Source: Clostridium_AW sp040797845
Lineage (GTDB): Bacteria > Bacillota > Clostridia > Clostridiales > Clostridiaceae
Reading direction: 5' to 3'
Assembly (NCBI GenBank): GCA_040797845.1
Contig: JBFNFA010000004.1
Coordinates: 62,001 to 126,000 of the forward strand
DNA length: 64,000 nucleotides
Below, in pieces: positions 1 to 8,844 of the stretch. The position numbers and the translations under genes are program-made. The notes beneath the pieces are model-generated. The model was not told where the DNA came from and searched no databases. It saw only the letters and a list, made by a program, of their open reading frames with translations. How positions within the stretch are numbered: the stretch's first letter is position 1; the number at the start of each line of letters is the position of its first letter.

Positions 1-1
1 T

Positions 2-1165
2 GGTTCGACGATTTTTATTATAATAATTCTTTTATTTTATCTGTGGAACGATATGCTAAAAGATGAGGTTAAAAAACATACATGTAAACTAGAAGAAGCG
101 AATGAAAATTTGAAAGAAAAGAACGAACATATAAAGGAAGAAAAAGATTTTAGAGAATGGATATTAAATAGTATATTTAATGGTATTATTACTATAAATG
201 ATGAAGGTGAAATAACCTTTATAAACGATATGGCTTTAAAGATTCTAAATTTAGAGCCGAAAGAAATAATGCATAAATATATTTATAATACGGTGATTAA
301 AGACATTTTCCCACAAGAGGGAATTATTAATGGTAGCGGATTGAAAGAATATTATATAGAAGATAAAAAAATATATATAAATTATAATATAAATATATTA
401 AATGAGAACAATCAATACTGCAATGAAAGTATAATTAGTTTTAGAGATGTAACAGAAGAAAAGTTGATGCAAGAAACTATTAGAACTAAAGATAAAATGG
501 AATCCTTAGGTACTTTACTTTCAGGAATAGCTCATGAATTAAGAAATCCACTTACATCTATTAAAACATATGCAGAATTATTGCCTAGAAAATATGAAAA
601 TCCTAGATTTAGAGAAATGATATCAATAGATATACCAAAAGAAATTGAAAGGTTAAATAATTTAATTAATGATTTACTAGAGTATTCAAGGCCAAGAAGA
701 CCTTTTAAAGAGTATATTAACTTATGTGATGTAATAGATAATTTATTAAGATTAATAAAGGATAAAATATATAAAGAAGATGCAAAGATAAATTTAAATG
801 TTCATAAGGAAGCTTATGTATTTATAGATAAAAATCATTTAAAGCAAGTTTTAATTAATCTTATATTAAATGCTATAGAATGTATGGATAAAGAGGAGAA
901 AATTATAGATATCTACTCCTGTATTGTAGAAGGGGAAACAATTCTATATATATCTGATAATGGTCCTGGAATAAATGAAAAAGACATTAATAATATTTAT
1001 AACCCTTTTTACACTACAAAATCCTATGGGACAGGATTGGGGCTTTTCGTAAGCTATCAACTATTAAAGGAAAATGGAGTAGATATTTATGTAGAAAGTA
1101 GCAAAAATGTAGGTACTACATTTAAATTATATTTTAAAAATATGGGAGATGGTAGAGATATATAA
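2..1165 (+). CDS. Sensor histidine kinase, 5'-truncated by the window edge
   Basis: The reading frame is open to the window edge. The first 16 or so visible codons encode an Ile/Leu-rich membrane segment, so the ATG at 53 is internal and the true start lies upstream. A coiled linker follows, then a PAS-like domain (about nt 160-470) and a complete kinase core. The H-box AHELRNPL has its phosphorylatable His at nt 533-535. The N-box (INLILNAIE), the G1 box DNGPGI and the G2 box GTGLGL are all present. The protein should sense a signal at the membrane and phosphorylate the regulator encoded next, whose start overlaps this gene by 17 nt. The sensing domain is outside the window, so the ligand is unknown. 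Confidence 0.93.
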   Translation, partial: GSTIFIIIILLFYLWNDMLKDEVKKHTCKLEEANENLKEKNEHIKEEKDFREWILNSIFNGIITINDEGEITFINDMALKILNLEPKEIMHKYIYNTVIKDIFPQEGIINGSGLKEYYIEDKKIYINYNINILNENNQYCNESIISFRDVTEEKLMQETIRTKDKMESLGTLLSGIAHELRNPLTSIKTYAELLPRKYENPRFREMISIDIPKEIERLNNLINDLLEYSRPRRPFKEYINLCDVIDNLLRLIKDKIYKEDAKINLNVHKEAYVFIDKNHLKQVLINLILNAIECMDKEEKIIDIYSCIVEGETILYISDNGPGINEKDINNIYNPFYTTKSYGTGLGLFVSYQLLKENGVDIYVESSKNVGTTFKLYFKNMGDGRDI

Positions 1166-2507
1166 ATTACTTATTGTTGATGATGAAAATTCAATATGTA
1201 CATCCTTAAGTTTTGCATTAGAAGATGATTATAATATTTTTACTGCTAATAATGAAGAAAGAGCTGTAGAGTTAGTAAAAAACAATGACATAAATATAGT
1301 TTTGTTAGACTTAAGGTTGGGAGAAAGTAATGGAATAAATGTATTAACAAAGCTTAAAGAAATTAGACCAGAAATGGTGATAATAATTATGACTGCTTTT
1401 GGAAGCATAGAGTCTTCTGTACAGGCTATGAAACTAGGTGCATTTTATTACATAACAAAGCCTATAAGTATTGAAGAATTATATTTGTTATTGGCTAAAG
1501 TTAAAGAATATATAAATCTTAATAGTAAAATTAAATATTTAAGTAATCAGATTCATGAAGACAATAAATACAATATTATAGGAAGCTCAAAGAGAATTAA
1601 ATTAGTATTGGATTTAATAGATAGAGTTAAAGATATAGATATAAATGTATTGATAACTGGAGAAAGTGGAACTGGAAAAGAGCTGGTAGCTAGGGCGGTT
1701 CACTTCCAAGGAAAGCGAAAAGAAAAACCTTTCTATGTAATAAATTGCTCTGCTATTCCAAATAATTTATTAGAAAGTGAACTGTTTGGATATAGAAAGG
1801 GAGCTTTTACAGGAGCTATGGAGGACAAAAAAGGAATTATTGAGCTTTCTCATGAAGGTACTCTTTTTTTAGATGAAATAGGAGATATGGATATTAATCT
1901 TCAAACCAAATTACTAAGGGTTATACAAGATAAAGAAATAAGACCTATAGGATCTACAAAAAGTATAAACGTAGATGTTAGGTTTGTTTCAGCTACTAAT
2001 AAGGACTTGAAGGAAGAGGTAAAAAATAATAGATTTAGGCAAGATTTATTTTATAGATTGAATGTAATAAATATAAATGTTCCACCCTTAAGAGAACATA
2101 AAGAAGATATATCGAAGCTAGTAGAGAATTTTATAAAAAGATATAGTATAAAATTAGATAAGAATATAAAAGGAATAACTGCTGAGGCACTAGAATGTTT
2201 AGAGAAATATAATTTTTATGGCAATGTAAGAGAGTTGCAAAATATCATAGAAAGGGCTATTGTTCTTACTGAAAGTAACTATATTAAAGAAGAAGACTTA
2301 CCTGAGGAGATATTTAATAAAGAAAATATCATAAGAGAAGAAACGGATTTGATACCTATATTTGTTGGTGAAGATATAAAAAGTATTGAAAAAAAAGTTT
2401 TAGAATATACATTGAAAAAATTTAATGGAAATAGAAGAAAAACTGCAGAGACATTAAAAATTGGAGAGAGAACTCTAAGGTATAAGATAAAGGAGTATGA
2501 ACTTTAG
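1149..2507 (+). CDS. NtrC-family sigma54-dependent response regulator
   Basis: 452 residues with three modules. The receiver domain (about 5-120) has the acidic DD pair at 11-12, the phospho-acceptor Asp54 and Lys104. The AAA+ domain has Walker A GESGTGKE at 171-178, the sigma54-contact loop GAFTGA at 218-223 and Walker B TLFLDE at 238-243. A Fis-type helix-turn-helix occupies about 425-452. The intact GAFTGA loop indicates true activation of sigma54 RNA polymerase. The partner is the overlapping sensor kinase. No target is proven, but the window has two sigma54 promoters upstream of glutamate-type transporters (near 16490 and 17850), which are candidate targets. The start overlaps the kinase gene, and a GGGAG lies directly before the ATG. 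Confidence 0.95.
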   Translation: MVEIYKLLIVDDENSICTSLSFALEDDYNIFTANNEERAVELVKNNDINIVLLDLRLGESNGINVLTKLKEIRPEMVIIIMTAFGSIESSVQAMKLGAFYYITKPISIEELYLLLAKVKEYINLNSKIKYLSNQIHEDNKYNIIGSSKRIKLVLDLIDRVKDIDINVLITGESGTGKELVARAVHFQGKRKEKPFYVINCSAIPNNLLESELFGYRKGAFTGAMEDKKGIIELSHEGTLFLDEIGDMDINLQTKLLRVIQDKEIRPIGSTKSINVDVRFVSATNKDLKEEVKNNRFRQDLFYRLNVININVPPLREHKEDISKLVENFIKRYSIKLDKNIKGITAEALECLEKYNFYGNVRELQNIIERAIVLTESNYIKEEDLPEEIFNKENIIREETDLIPIFVGEDIKSIEKKVLEYTLKKFNGNRRKTAETLKIGERTLRYKIKEYEL

Positions 2508-2524
2508 GAAAGTTCATACTTTTT
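2494..2524 (+). terminator. Intrinsic terminator overlapping the end of the sigma54 activator gene
   Basis: A 12-bp perfect stem (AGTATGAACTTT / AAAGTTCATACT) with an AGG loop is followed by TTTTATT. The stop codon TAG lies in the loop region, so the last codons form part of the terminator. Confidence 0.85.
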
Positions 2525-2557
2525 ATTGGAGCGGCTTCACTACATGCTTAGTTCTAT
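2518..2557 (+). repeat. Dispersed repeat, copy 1
   Basis: A stretch of about 37 bases starting ACTTTTTATTGGAGCGGCTT recurs at 27651-27690 with only a few substitutions. In this copy the left hairpin arm seen at 27627 is missing and the element is fused to the terminator of the preceding gene. It looks like a fragment of a small palindromic repeat. Its function is unknown. Confidence 0.7.
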
Positions 2558-2636
2558 GCTTTGGAGTTCTAATTACTTTTATAAAAACTTAAATAAGCAT
2601 TCAGAAATGGAAAAACAAATTTGGTATAACTAGTTA

Positions 2637-2760
2637 GGCGTCGCAATTTTTATATAGCGTCTACAAAAAGTGACGTCGAAAATTATTATATATTAATCAA
2701 AAATTTCAGAATATATAAAAAACATAGACGCTTTAAAGACGAGGTCGGTATATAATAGAG
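2637..2760 (+). promoter_or_regulatory. hutU promoter with 11-bp-spaced TAGACG direct repeats
   Basis: TAGACG at 2725-2730 and AGACG at 2737-2741 form direct repeats exactly 11 bp apart. Nine bases later comes TATAAT (2751-2756). Further GACG/CGTC half-sites lie upstream: GCGTC at 2638, GCGTCTA at 2657-2663 and TGACGTCG at 2671-2678. The same arrangement precedes the epimerase operon (12383) and ftcD2 (19199). Direct repeats with an 11-bp period just upstream of -10 are the known layout of SARP-type activator sites, and a SARP-like gene is encoded at 8845. The rest of the 2508-2820 gap shows no gene. The hutU ribosome site is GGGAGG at about 2808-2813. Confidence 0.7.
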
Positions 2761-2820
2761 TTGTAAAGTAAACAAATATATAAGTAGATTAATAATTAAT
2801 ATAAATAGGGAGGAAAAATC

Positions 2821-4857
2821 ATGATAAAAAACTTTGATATTTCAGAAGCGATGACAATTAAACTTGATGATTATTTACCACAAATGCCTAAATTCGAAAA
2901 AGGAATAAGAAGAGCTCCAAATAGAGGATTTCATTTATCAAAAGATCAAACAGAAGTAGCATTAAAAAATGCTTTGCGTTATATACCAGAAAAATATCAT
3001 GAGCAGTTAATTCCAGAGTTCCTAGAAGAATTAACAACTAAAGGAAGAATCTATGGATATAGATTTAGACCAGAAGGAAAAATTTATGGAAGACCAATCG
3101 ATGAATATAAAGGAAATTGTGTTGAAGGAAAAGCCTTCCAAGTAATGATTGATAATAACTTAGATTTTGATGTAGCGTTATATCCATATGAACTTGTTAC
3201 TTACGGAGAAACAGGAAGCGTATGTCAAAACTGGATGCAATATACATTAATAAAAAAATACTTAGAAGTAATAACTCAGGATCAAACTTTAGTAATTGAA
3301 TCAGGACATCCACTTGGACTATTTAAATCTAAGCCAGATGCTCCAAGAGTAATAATTACAAATGCATTAATGATTGGTATGTTTGACAACTTAAAGGATT
3401 GGGAAATAGCTGAAGAAATGGGAGTTGCAAACTATGGTCAAATGACAGCTGGTGGATGGATGTATATAGGACCTCAGGGTATTGTGCACGGAACATTCAA
3501 CACAATACTAAATGCAGGAAGATCAAAACTTGGAATTCCTAATGATGGAGATTTAAGAGGAAGAATATTTGTAACTTCAGGTTTAGGTGGAATGAGTGGT
3601 GCTCAAGGCAAAGCTTGTGAGATAGCAAATGGTGTTGCAATTGTTGCTGAAGTAGATAAGTCAAGAGTAGATACAAGACTTGAACAAGGATGGATAAAGA
3701 AATGGTCAGGAAATGTAGAAGAAGTAGTTAAAATGGCATTAGAATCAGCGGAAAAGAAAGAGGCTATGTCTATAGCATACCATGGTAATATTGTAGATTT
3801 ACTTAAATATATGGTAGACAATAATATTCATGTTGACCTTCTTTCAGACCAAACTTCTTGTCACAATGTTTATGAAGGTGGATATTGTCCAGAAGGAATT
3901 AGCTTCGAAGAAAGAACTAGACTACTTGCAGAAGAGCCAGAAAAATTCAGAGAATTAGTAGATAAAACTTTAGAGCATCATTTTGAATTAATTAAAGCTT
4001 TAACAGAAAGAGGAGTTTATTTCTTTGATTATGGTAACTCATTTATGAAGGCTATTTATGATGCTGGAGTGAAAGAAATCTCCAAAAATGGTGTAGATGA
4101 AAAAGATGGATTTATTTGGCCATCCTACGTTGAAGATATCATGGGACCACTACTATTTGACTATGGATATGGACCATTTAGATGGGTATGCTTGAGTGGA
4201 AAGCATGAAGATTTAGTTAAAACTGACCATGCAGCTATGGAAGCTATAGACCCAAATAGAAGATATCAAGATAGAGATAATTATAACTGGATAAGAGATG
4301 CTGAAGAAAATCAATTAGTTGTAGGAACTGAAGCTAGAATTCTTTATCAGGATACTATGGGAAGAGTAAATATTGCACTTAAGTTCAATGATATGGTTAG
4401 AAAAGGCGAAGTTGGTCCAATAATGCTTGGAAGAGACCATCACGACGTATCAGGTACAGATTCACCATTTAGAGAAACTTCAAATATTAAAGATGGAAGT
4501 AATGTAATGGCTGATATGGCTGTTCAATGTTTCGCTGGTAATGCAGCTAGAGGAATGAGCTTAATAGCATTACACAACGGTGGTGGAGTTGGTATTGGTA
4601 AATCAATTAATGGTGGATTTGGATTAGTGCTTGATGGAAGCCATAGAGTAGACGAAATAATCAAATCTTCAATGGCTTGGGACGTTATGGGTGGTGTTGC
4701 TAGACGTTCATGGGCAAGAAATAATAATTCAATAGAAACTGTAATTGAATATAACAAAAACAATAAAGGAACAGACCACATAACAATTCCTTATTTAGCA
4801 GATGATAAAGCGGTTAAAGATGCTGTAGAAGGAGTATTTAAAAAAATTAATAGATAG
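2821..4857 (+). CDS. hutU: Urocanate hydratase (urocanase)
   Basis: 678 residues, matching the long form of urocanase (about 676 residues in animals) rather than the roughly 555-residue form of Bacillus and Pseudomonas. It converts urocanate to imidazolonepropionate using tightly bound NAD+, the second step of histidine breakdown. Visible hallmarks are the segment YGQMTAGGWMYIGPQGIVHG near residues 203-222, the glycine-rich GLGGMSGAQGKA Rossmann-type loop, and a C-terminal stretch HNGGGVGIGKSINGGFG. It is the first gene of the hutU-ftcD-hutI unit and carries the strongest-looking regulatory region. The ATG is preceded by GGGAGG at good spacing. Codon use is regular (GGA, AGA), consistent with high expression. 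Confidence 0.97.
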   Translation: MIKNFDISEAMTIKLDDYLPQMPKFEKGIRRAPNRGFHLSKDQTEVALKNALRYIPEKYHEQLIPEFLEELTTKGRIYGYRFRPEGKIYGRPIDEYKGNCVEGKAFQVMIDNNLDFDVALYPYELVTYGETGSVCQNWMQYTLIKKYLEVITQDQTLVIESGHPLGLFKSKPDAPRVIITNALMIGMFDNLKDWEIAEEMGVANYGQMTAGGWMYIGPQGIVHGTFNTILNAGRSKLGIPNDGDLRGRIFVTSGLGGMSGAQGKACEIANGVAIVAEVDKSRVDTRLEQGWIKKWSGNVEEVVKMALESAEKKEAMSIAYHGNIVDLLKYMVDNNIHVDLLSDQTSCHNVYEGGYCPEGISFEERTRLLAEEPEKFRELVDKTLEHHFELIKALTERGVYFFDYGNSFMKAIYDAGVKEISKNGVDEKDGFIWPSYVEDIMGPLLFDYGYGPFRWVCLSGKHEDLVKTDHAAMEAIDPNRRYQDRDNYNWIRDAEENQLVVGTEARILYQDTMGRVNIALKFNDMVRKGEVGPIMLGRDHHDVSGTDSPFRETSNIKDGSNVMADMAVQCFAGNAARGMSLIALHNGGGVGIGKSINGGFGLVLDGSHRVDEIIKSSMAWDVMGGVARRSWARNNNSIETVIEYNKNNKGTDHITIPYLADDKAVKDAVEGVFKKINR

Positions 4858-4868
4858 AAGAATTTAAA

Positions 4869-4905
4869 AGTTTTGCAGTATACAATATCTGTATACTGCA
4901 AAACT
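4869..4905 (+). other. Intercistronic hairpin between hutU and ftcD copy 1
   Basis: A perfect 16-bp stem (AGTTTTGCAGTATACA and its complement) with a 5-nt loop. It is followed by ATATATAAAATAAA rather than a U-run, so it is a poor terminator. Its likely role is to stabilise hutU mRNA or reduce read-through into ftcD/hutI. Confidence 0.65.
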
Positions 4906-4954
4906 ATATATAAAATAAATTACCTGCCATAATTGCTTGAAAGGTGGGACTTTT

Positions 4955-5860
4955 GTGGTAGATTCAGGAAAGATAATACAGTGTTTACCCAACTTTAGTG
5001 AAGGTAGAGATCTAGATAAGATTGAAGAAATAGTAAATGCCTTCAGAAGAAAAACAGGGGTAAAGCTGATAGATTATAATAATGATGTAAATCTCAACAG
5101 AACAATGGTAATATTAATGGGAGAACCACAAAGTATAAAAAATGCTATGTTAGAAGCTATGGGTATTGCTATAAAAATCATAGACATAAGAGAACATAAG
5201 GGACAGCATCCTAGAATGGGAGTAGTAGATGTAGTTCCATTTATTCCTATAAAGAATATGTCTATGTTGGAAGCGGTAAATTTATCAAAGGAGTTTGCAA
5301 AAGAAGCTGGGGAAAGATTCGATGTTCCTATATATTTGTATGAAAAATCTGCTATTAAGCCTGAGCGTGAAAGTTTAAGTCATATAAGAAGAGGAGAATA
5401 TGAAGGCTTTGTAGAAAAGATAAATAGACCAGAATGGAAGCCTGATTTTGGACCAAGACAATTGAATATAACAGCAGGATCCACTGCTGTAGGTGCTAGA
5501 ATGCCATATATTTCTCTGAATATAAATTTAAACACAGATAATAAGAAGATAGCAGATAGCATAGCCAAAAGCATTAGGTTTACGAGTGGGGGATTAAGAT
5601 TTTGTAAAGCTATAGGCATAAAGCTTTATAATAGCCAATTAGTACAGATTTGTATAACAATGACAGATTATAATAAGATGTCTTTGTATAAAGTATTTGA
5701 AATGGTAAAAATGGAAAGTAAAAGATTTGGAGTTAGTATAATAAATAGCAAAATAATAGGAACTATTCCAATGAGTGCATTAGTAGATAGTGCATTATAC
5801 TATCTTCAAGTAGAGGACTTTTCAATGGAACAAATATTAGAAAATATGTTTATGGAGTAG
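4955..5860 (+). CDS. ftcD: Glutamate formimidoyltransferase, divergent copy 1
   Basis: 301 residues from the GTG at 4955, chosen because AAAGGTGGG lies 8 nt upstream; an in-frame TTG at 4937 lies before that ribosome site. The family moves the formimino group from formiminoglutamate to tetrahydrofolate, giving glutamate and 5-formimino-THF. The conserved block around H-x-G-x-HPRMG is present (EHKGQHPRMGVVDVVPF), as are NRT and the late GGLRFCKAIG segment. It is clearly paralogous to the product of 19320-20213 but more divergent: EHKGQ here versus THHGG there, and NLNRT versus DHNRT. It may be a specialised or back-up enzyme; the sequence alone does not say which. It sits between hutU and hutI. 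Confidence 0.88.
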   Translation: MVDSGKIIQCLPNFSEGRDLDKIEEIVNAFRRKTGVKLIDYNNDVNLNRTMVILMGEPQSIKNAMLEAMGIAIKIIDIREHKGQHPRMGVVDVVPFIPIKNMSMLEAVNLSKEFAKEAGERFDVPIYLYEKSAIKPERESLSHIRRGEYEGFVEKINRPEWKPDFGPRQLNITAGSTAVGARMPYISLNINLNTDNKKIADSIAKSIRFTSGGLRFCKAIGIKLYNSQLVQICITMTDYNKMSLYKVFEMVKMESKRFGVSIINSKIIGTIPMSALVDSALYYLQVEDFSMEQILENMFME

Positions 5861-5869
5861 GTGATATTA

Positions 5870-7123
5870 ATGAAAAAGGGAAATATGTTAATAAAGAATG
5901 CTCATGAATTGGTTACTTGTAGTGGAACTAAGGCTAAATTTGGCAAAGAAATGTCAGATATCAATGTAATTCTAGATGGTGCAGTAGTTATTGAAGATGG
6001 AATAATTAAAGATCTAGGAAAAACAGATGAAATATTAAAAAAATATGATGAATCTAATTATGAAGTTATTGATGCTAAAGGAAAATGTATTCTACCGGGT
6101 TTTGTTGATTCTCATACTCATTTTATATTTGGTGGGTATAGAGCAGAAGAATTTTCATGGAGATTACGTGGCGATAGTTACATGGAAATTATGAATAGAG
6201 GCGGTGGTATAGTAAGCTCTGTTAGAGATACTAGAAATGCTTCAAAAGAAGAATTAGTAGATTCAGGTAGAAAAAGATTAGATTCAATGCTTGGATTTGG
6301 AGTAACCACTGTAGAAGGAAAAAGTGGATATGGTTTAGATTATGAAACAGAGCTGAGACAATTAGAAGCCATGACGGAGCTTCAAAAGGATCACCCAGTA
6401 GATATCTGCAAGACATTTATGGGAGCTCACGCTGTTCCAAATGAATATAAAGGAAGAGCAGATGAATATATAGATTTTATGTTAGAGAAAGTATTGCCGG
6501 AAGTAGCGAAAAATAATTTAGCAGATTTTTGTGATGTTTTCTGTGAAAAGGGAGTATTTTCTATAGAGGAATCAAGAAAAATTCTTTTAAGAGCTAAAGA
6601 ATTAGGAATGAAATTAAAAATACATGCAGATGAAATAGTTCAGCTAGGAGGAGCAGAGCTAGCAGCGGAATTGGGAACTGTATCAGCGGATCACCTCCTT
6701 CATTCTTCAGATAAGGGAATAAAGGATATGGCTGAGAAAGGAGTAGTAAGCACTCTTTTACCAACTACTGCTTTTTGTTTAAAAGAACCTTTTGCAAGAG
6801 CGAGAATAATGATAGATAGCGGCTGTGCTGTAGCTTTGGCAACAGATTTTAACCCAGGAAGTGGATTTACTAACTCAATACCATTAATGTTCGCCTTGTC
6901 TACTATATATATGAATATGAGTATAGAGGAAGCAATTACTGCTATGACGATAAATGGAGCTGCTGCTATAGATAGAGCAGATTCCATTGGAAGCATTGAT
7001 GTGGGTAAAAAAGGTGATATAGTAATACTAGAATATCCATCATATAAATTTTTACCATACCATACTGGAGTTAATATAGTAGAAAAAGTTGTGAAGAATG
7101 GAGTTCTAGTTCATGAAAAATAG
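5870..7123 (+). CDS. hutI: Imidazolonepropionase
   Basis: About 417 residues. It hydrolyses 4-imidazolone-5-propionate to N-formimino-L-glutamate, the third histidine-degradation step. The amidohydrolase metal site is visible: SHTHF near the N-terminal quarter, KIHADE, SADHLLHSS and ATDFNPGS, in the order typical of HutI. The RAEEF and YGLDYETELR segments fit substrate-binding regions. The ATG at 5870 is preferred because AGGTG ends 6 nt upstream. The in-frame GTG at 5861 is too close to the same Shine-Dalgarno sequence. The gene follows ftcD copy 1 almost directly and ends the first hut unit, followed by a strong terminator. Confidence 0.95.
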   Translation: MKKGNMLIKNAHELVTCSGTKAKFGKEMSDINVILDGAVVIEDGIIKDLGKTDEILKKYDESNYEVIDAKGKCILPGFVDSHTHFIFGGYRAEEFSWRLRGDSYMEIMNRGGGIVSSVRDTRNASKEELVDSGRKRLDSMLGFGVTTVEGKSGYGLDYETELRQLEAMTELQKDHPVDICKTFMGAHAVPNEYKGRADEYIDFMLEKVLPEVAKNNLADFCDVFCEKGVFSIEESRKILLRAKELGMKLKIHADEIVQLGGAELAAELGTVSADHLLHSSDKGIKDMAEKGVVSTLLPTTAFCLKEPFARARIMIDSGCAVALATDFNPGSGFTNSIPLMFALSTIYMNMSIEEAITAMTINGAAAIDRADSIGSIDVGKKGDIVILEYPSYKFLPYHTGVNIVEKVVKNGVLVHEK

Positions 7124-7173
7124 TTAATCATTATTTTTATATACAAATTTAAATACCTTCGGTTAACACACGG

Positions 7174-7218
7174 ATAAATCCACTTATTTTGACATAAAGT
7201 AAGTGGATTTATTTTTCT
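7174..7218 (+). terminator. Intrinsic terminator after hutI
   Basis: A 13-bp stem (ATAAATCCACTTA / TAAGTGGATTTAT) with a 13-nt loop, followed by TTTTCTTC. Confidence 0.85.
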
Positions 7219-7270
7219 TCTTGCTAATTTCTATAAACTTTAAATATAATTAATATGGGGGGAATTAATA

Positions 7271-8104
7271 ATGAATAATAAAATTAATGAGAGAATATTG
7301 GAATCTTTTATTAATATCAGTCCGTATTTATCTAGTTTGTTAGAAGAGGAGATTAGTTTTGCTCTTACAGATAAAGAAAAATTTATAGCTTTTTCTCCTA
7401 GTGAAAATATAAGGCCAGACATAAAAGTAGGAGATGTAATAAAAAAAGGAAGTTCTACTTATGATGCTATAAGGACAAAGAGTGTAGTGACAAAAGTTAT
7501 TGAAGAAAAGGTATTTGACTTTAAATTGAAGTCTATAGCGGTTCCCATTGAAGGTGATAATGGAGATGTTATTGGAGTTGTCTCTATTGGAAAGAGTTTA
7601 AAGAAGCAAGAGAACATGTTAAATCTATCGAAGAATTTATCCGAAGCGTCAGGACAAATTGCTGATGCAATTAATGAAGTTTCAGAAGGGGTTCAAAATA
7701 CTGTATCTTTAAACGAAATTGTATTGAAAGAAGCTACGGAAGCCTTTGAAAAAACATTAAATAGTAATGAAATAATAAATTTTATTAAAGCTATAGAGAG
7801 GCAAACTAACTTATTAGGATTAAATGCTTCAATAGAAGCGGCAAGAGCTGGGGAATATGGGAAGAGTTTTTCAGTGGTAGCCTCTGAAATAAGGAAGCTG
7901 TCCAATTCAAGTAGTGAATCTATAACTAAAATAAATGATATAATTAATGAAATACAGACATCTGTAAAAAATATCTCGGATAGTATACAAAAAATAAATG
8001 AAACATTTCATAACCAGGCAGCAGCACTGGAAGAGATTACAGCTTCCATACAGGATTTAAATTCTAATGCTGAAGTTTTAGAACATATTTCAGCACAATA
8101 CTAA
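7271..8104 (+). CDS. Soluble methyl-accepting chemotaxis-type signalling protein
   Basis: 277 residues with no membrane segment. Residues about 1-115 form a small sensor domain ending in SIAVPIEGDNGDVIGVVSIGKS, a PAS/GAF-like beta-strand pattern. Residues about 125-277 form a shortened chemoreceptor signalling hairpin whose tip, NLLGLNASIEAARAGEYGKSF, is the conserved CheA/CheW contact region. The signalling domain is short, so methylation helices are reduced. Within the hut island, between hutI and the SARP-like regulator, a cytoplasmic sensor of histidine or a breakdown product is plausible but unproven. The ribosome site is GGGGGG, with the ATG at 7271. It is probably the first gene of a three-gene unit with the next two. 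Confidence 0.85.
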   Translation: MNNKINERILESFINISPYLSSLLEEEISFALTDKEKFIAFSPSENIRPDIKVGDVIKKGSSTYDAIRTKSVVTKVIEEKVFDFKLKSIAVPIEGDNGDVIGVVSIGKSLKKQENMLNLSKNLSEASGQIADAINEVSEGVQNTVSLNEIVLKEATEAFEKTLNSNEIINFIKAIERQTNLLGLNASIEAARAGEYGKSFSVVASEIRKLSNSSSESITKINDIINEIQTSVKNISDSIQKINETFHNQAAALEEITASIQDLNSNAEVLEHISAQY

Positions 8105-8150
8105 AGCTTAAACTGATAATATTATAAATATTTACTAAGGAGAAATTAAT

Positions 8151-8783
8151 ATGAATTTAATGTCCATATTTGAGATTATTGGAACCATCGCTTTTGCATT
8201 ATCTGGATGTATGGTGGGTATTAGTAAAGAAATGGATTTGTTTGGCACAATAGTATTGGCCATTACCACTGCAGTAGGTGGAGGAGTGCTTAGAGATATT
8301 TTAATAGGAATTCATCCTCCAGCAGCTTTTGTGAATCCATTTTTCGCTACAATTAGTATAATAACGGCAGTTGTTGTATTCATATTTTATGATAAATTAA
8401 ATAAATTAAATAATATAATACAAATATCCGATGCTATAGGATTAGGAGCTTTTGCAGCTATAGGTTGCAATGTAGCGATAAAAAATAATTTTACAAGCAC
8501 TTTTATTGTTATATCCCTTGGATTGTTTACAGGAGTTGGGGGAGGAATTTTAAGAGATGTTTTTGCCCAAGAGATTCCTTTTGTATTTAAAAAAGAAATA
8601 TATGCTGTAGCTTGTATTGTAGGTGGGTTATCTTTTGTAGCAGTTAGAGAACATTTTGGGAATTCTGTAGCTTTATATGTGTGTTTCTTTGTTACTTTTA
8701 TAGTGAGAATTATATCTATGAAATGTAATTTACAACTTCCTAAAGCTAAGATTAGGATAAAACAAGAAAATTTAACAAAATAG
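8151..8783 (+). CDS. TRIC/UPF0126-family membrane protein
   Basis: 210 residues, strongly hydrophobic, with about seven membrane segments. Two internal repeats each contain a GGGxxRD signature (AVGGGVLRDILIG and GVGGGILRDVFAQ), which defines the YicG/UPF0126 family related to trimeric intracellular cation channels. Bacterial members are proposed cation channels or, in some cases, amino-acid carriers. It lies 46 nt after the chemoreceptor-like gene and 61 nt before the SARP-like regulator. Placement in a hut island suggests an amino-acid or ion role in histidine use, which is inference. The ribosome site is AAGGAG before the ATG. Confidence 0.88.
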   Translation: MNLMSIFEIIGTIAFALSGCMVGISKEMDLFGTIVLAITTAVGGGVLRDILIGIHPPAAFVNPFFATISIITAVVVFIFYDKLNKLNNIIQISDAIGLGAFAAIGCNVAIKNNFTSTFIVISLGLFTGVGGGILRDVFAQEIPFVFKKEIYAVACIVGGLSFVAVREHFGNSVALYVCFFVTFIVRIISMKCNLQLPKAKIRIKQENLTK

Positions 8784-8844
8784 TACTTATATACTATAAT
8801 TAATATATACTCAGCAAATAAAAAACAATAAAGAGGGGATAAAA

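Noticed and set aside
53..55. ATG at 53 as the start of the sensor kinase
   Set aside because: The frame is open to the window edge and encodes a membrane helix before this codon, and there is no ribosome site in front of it.
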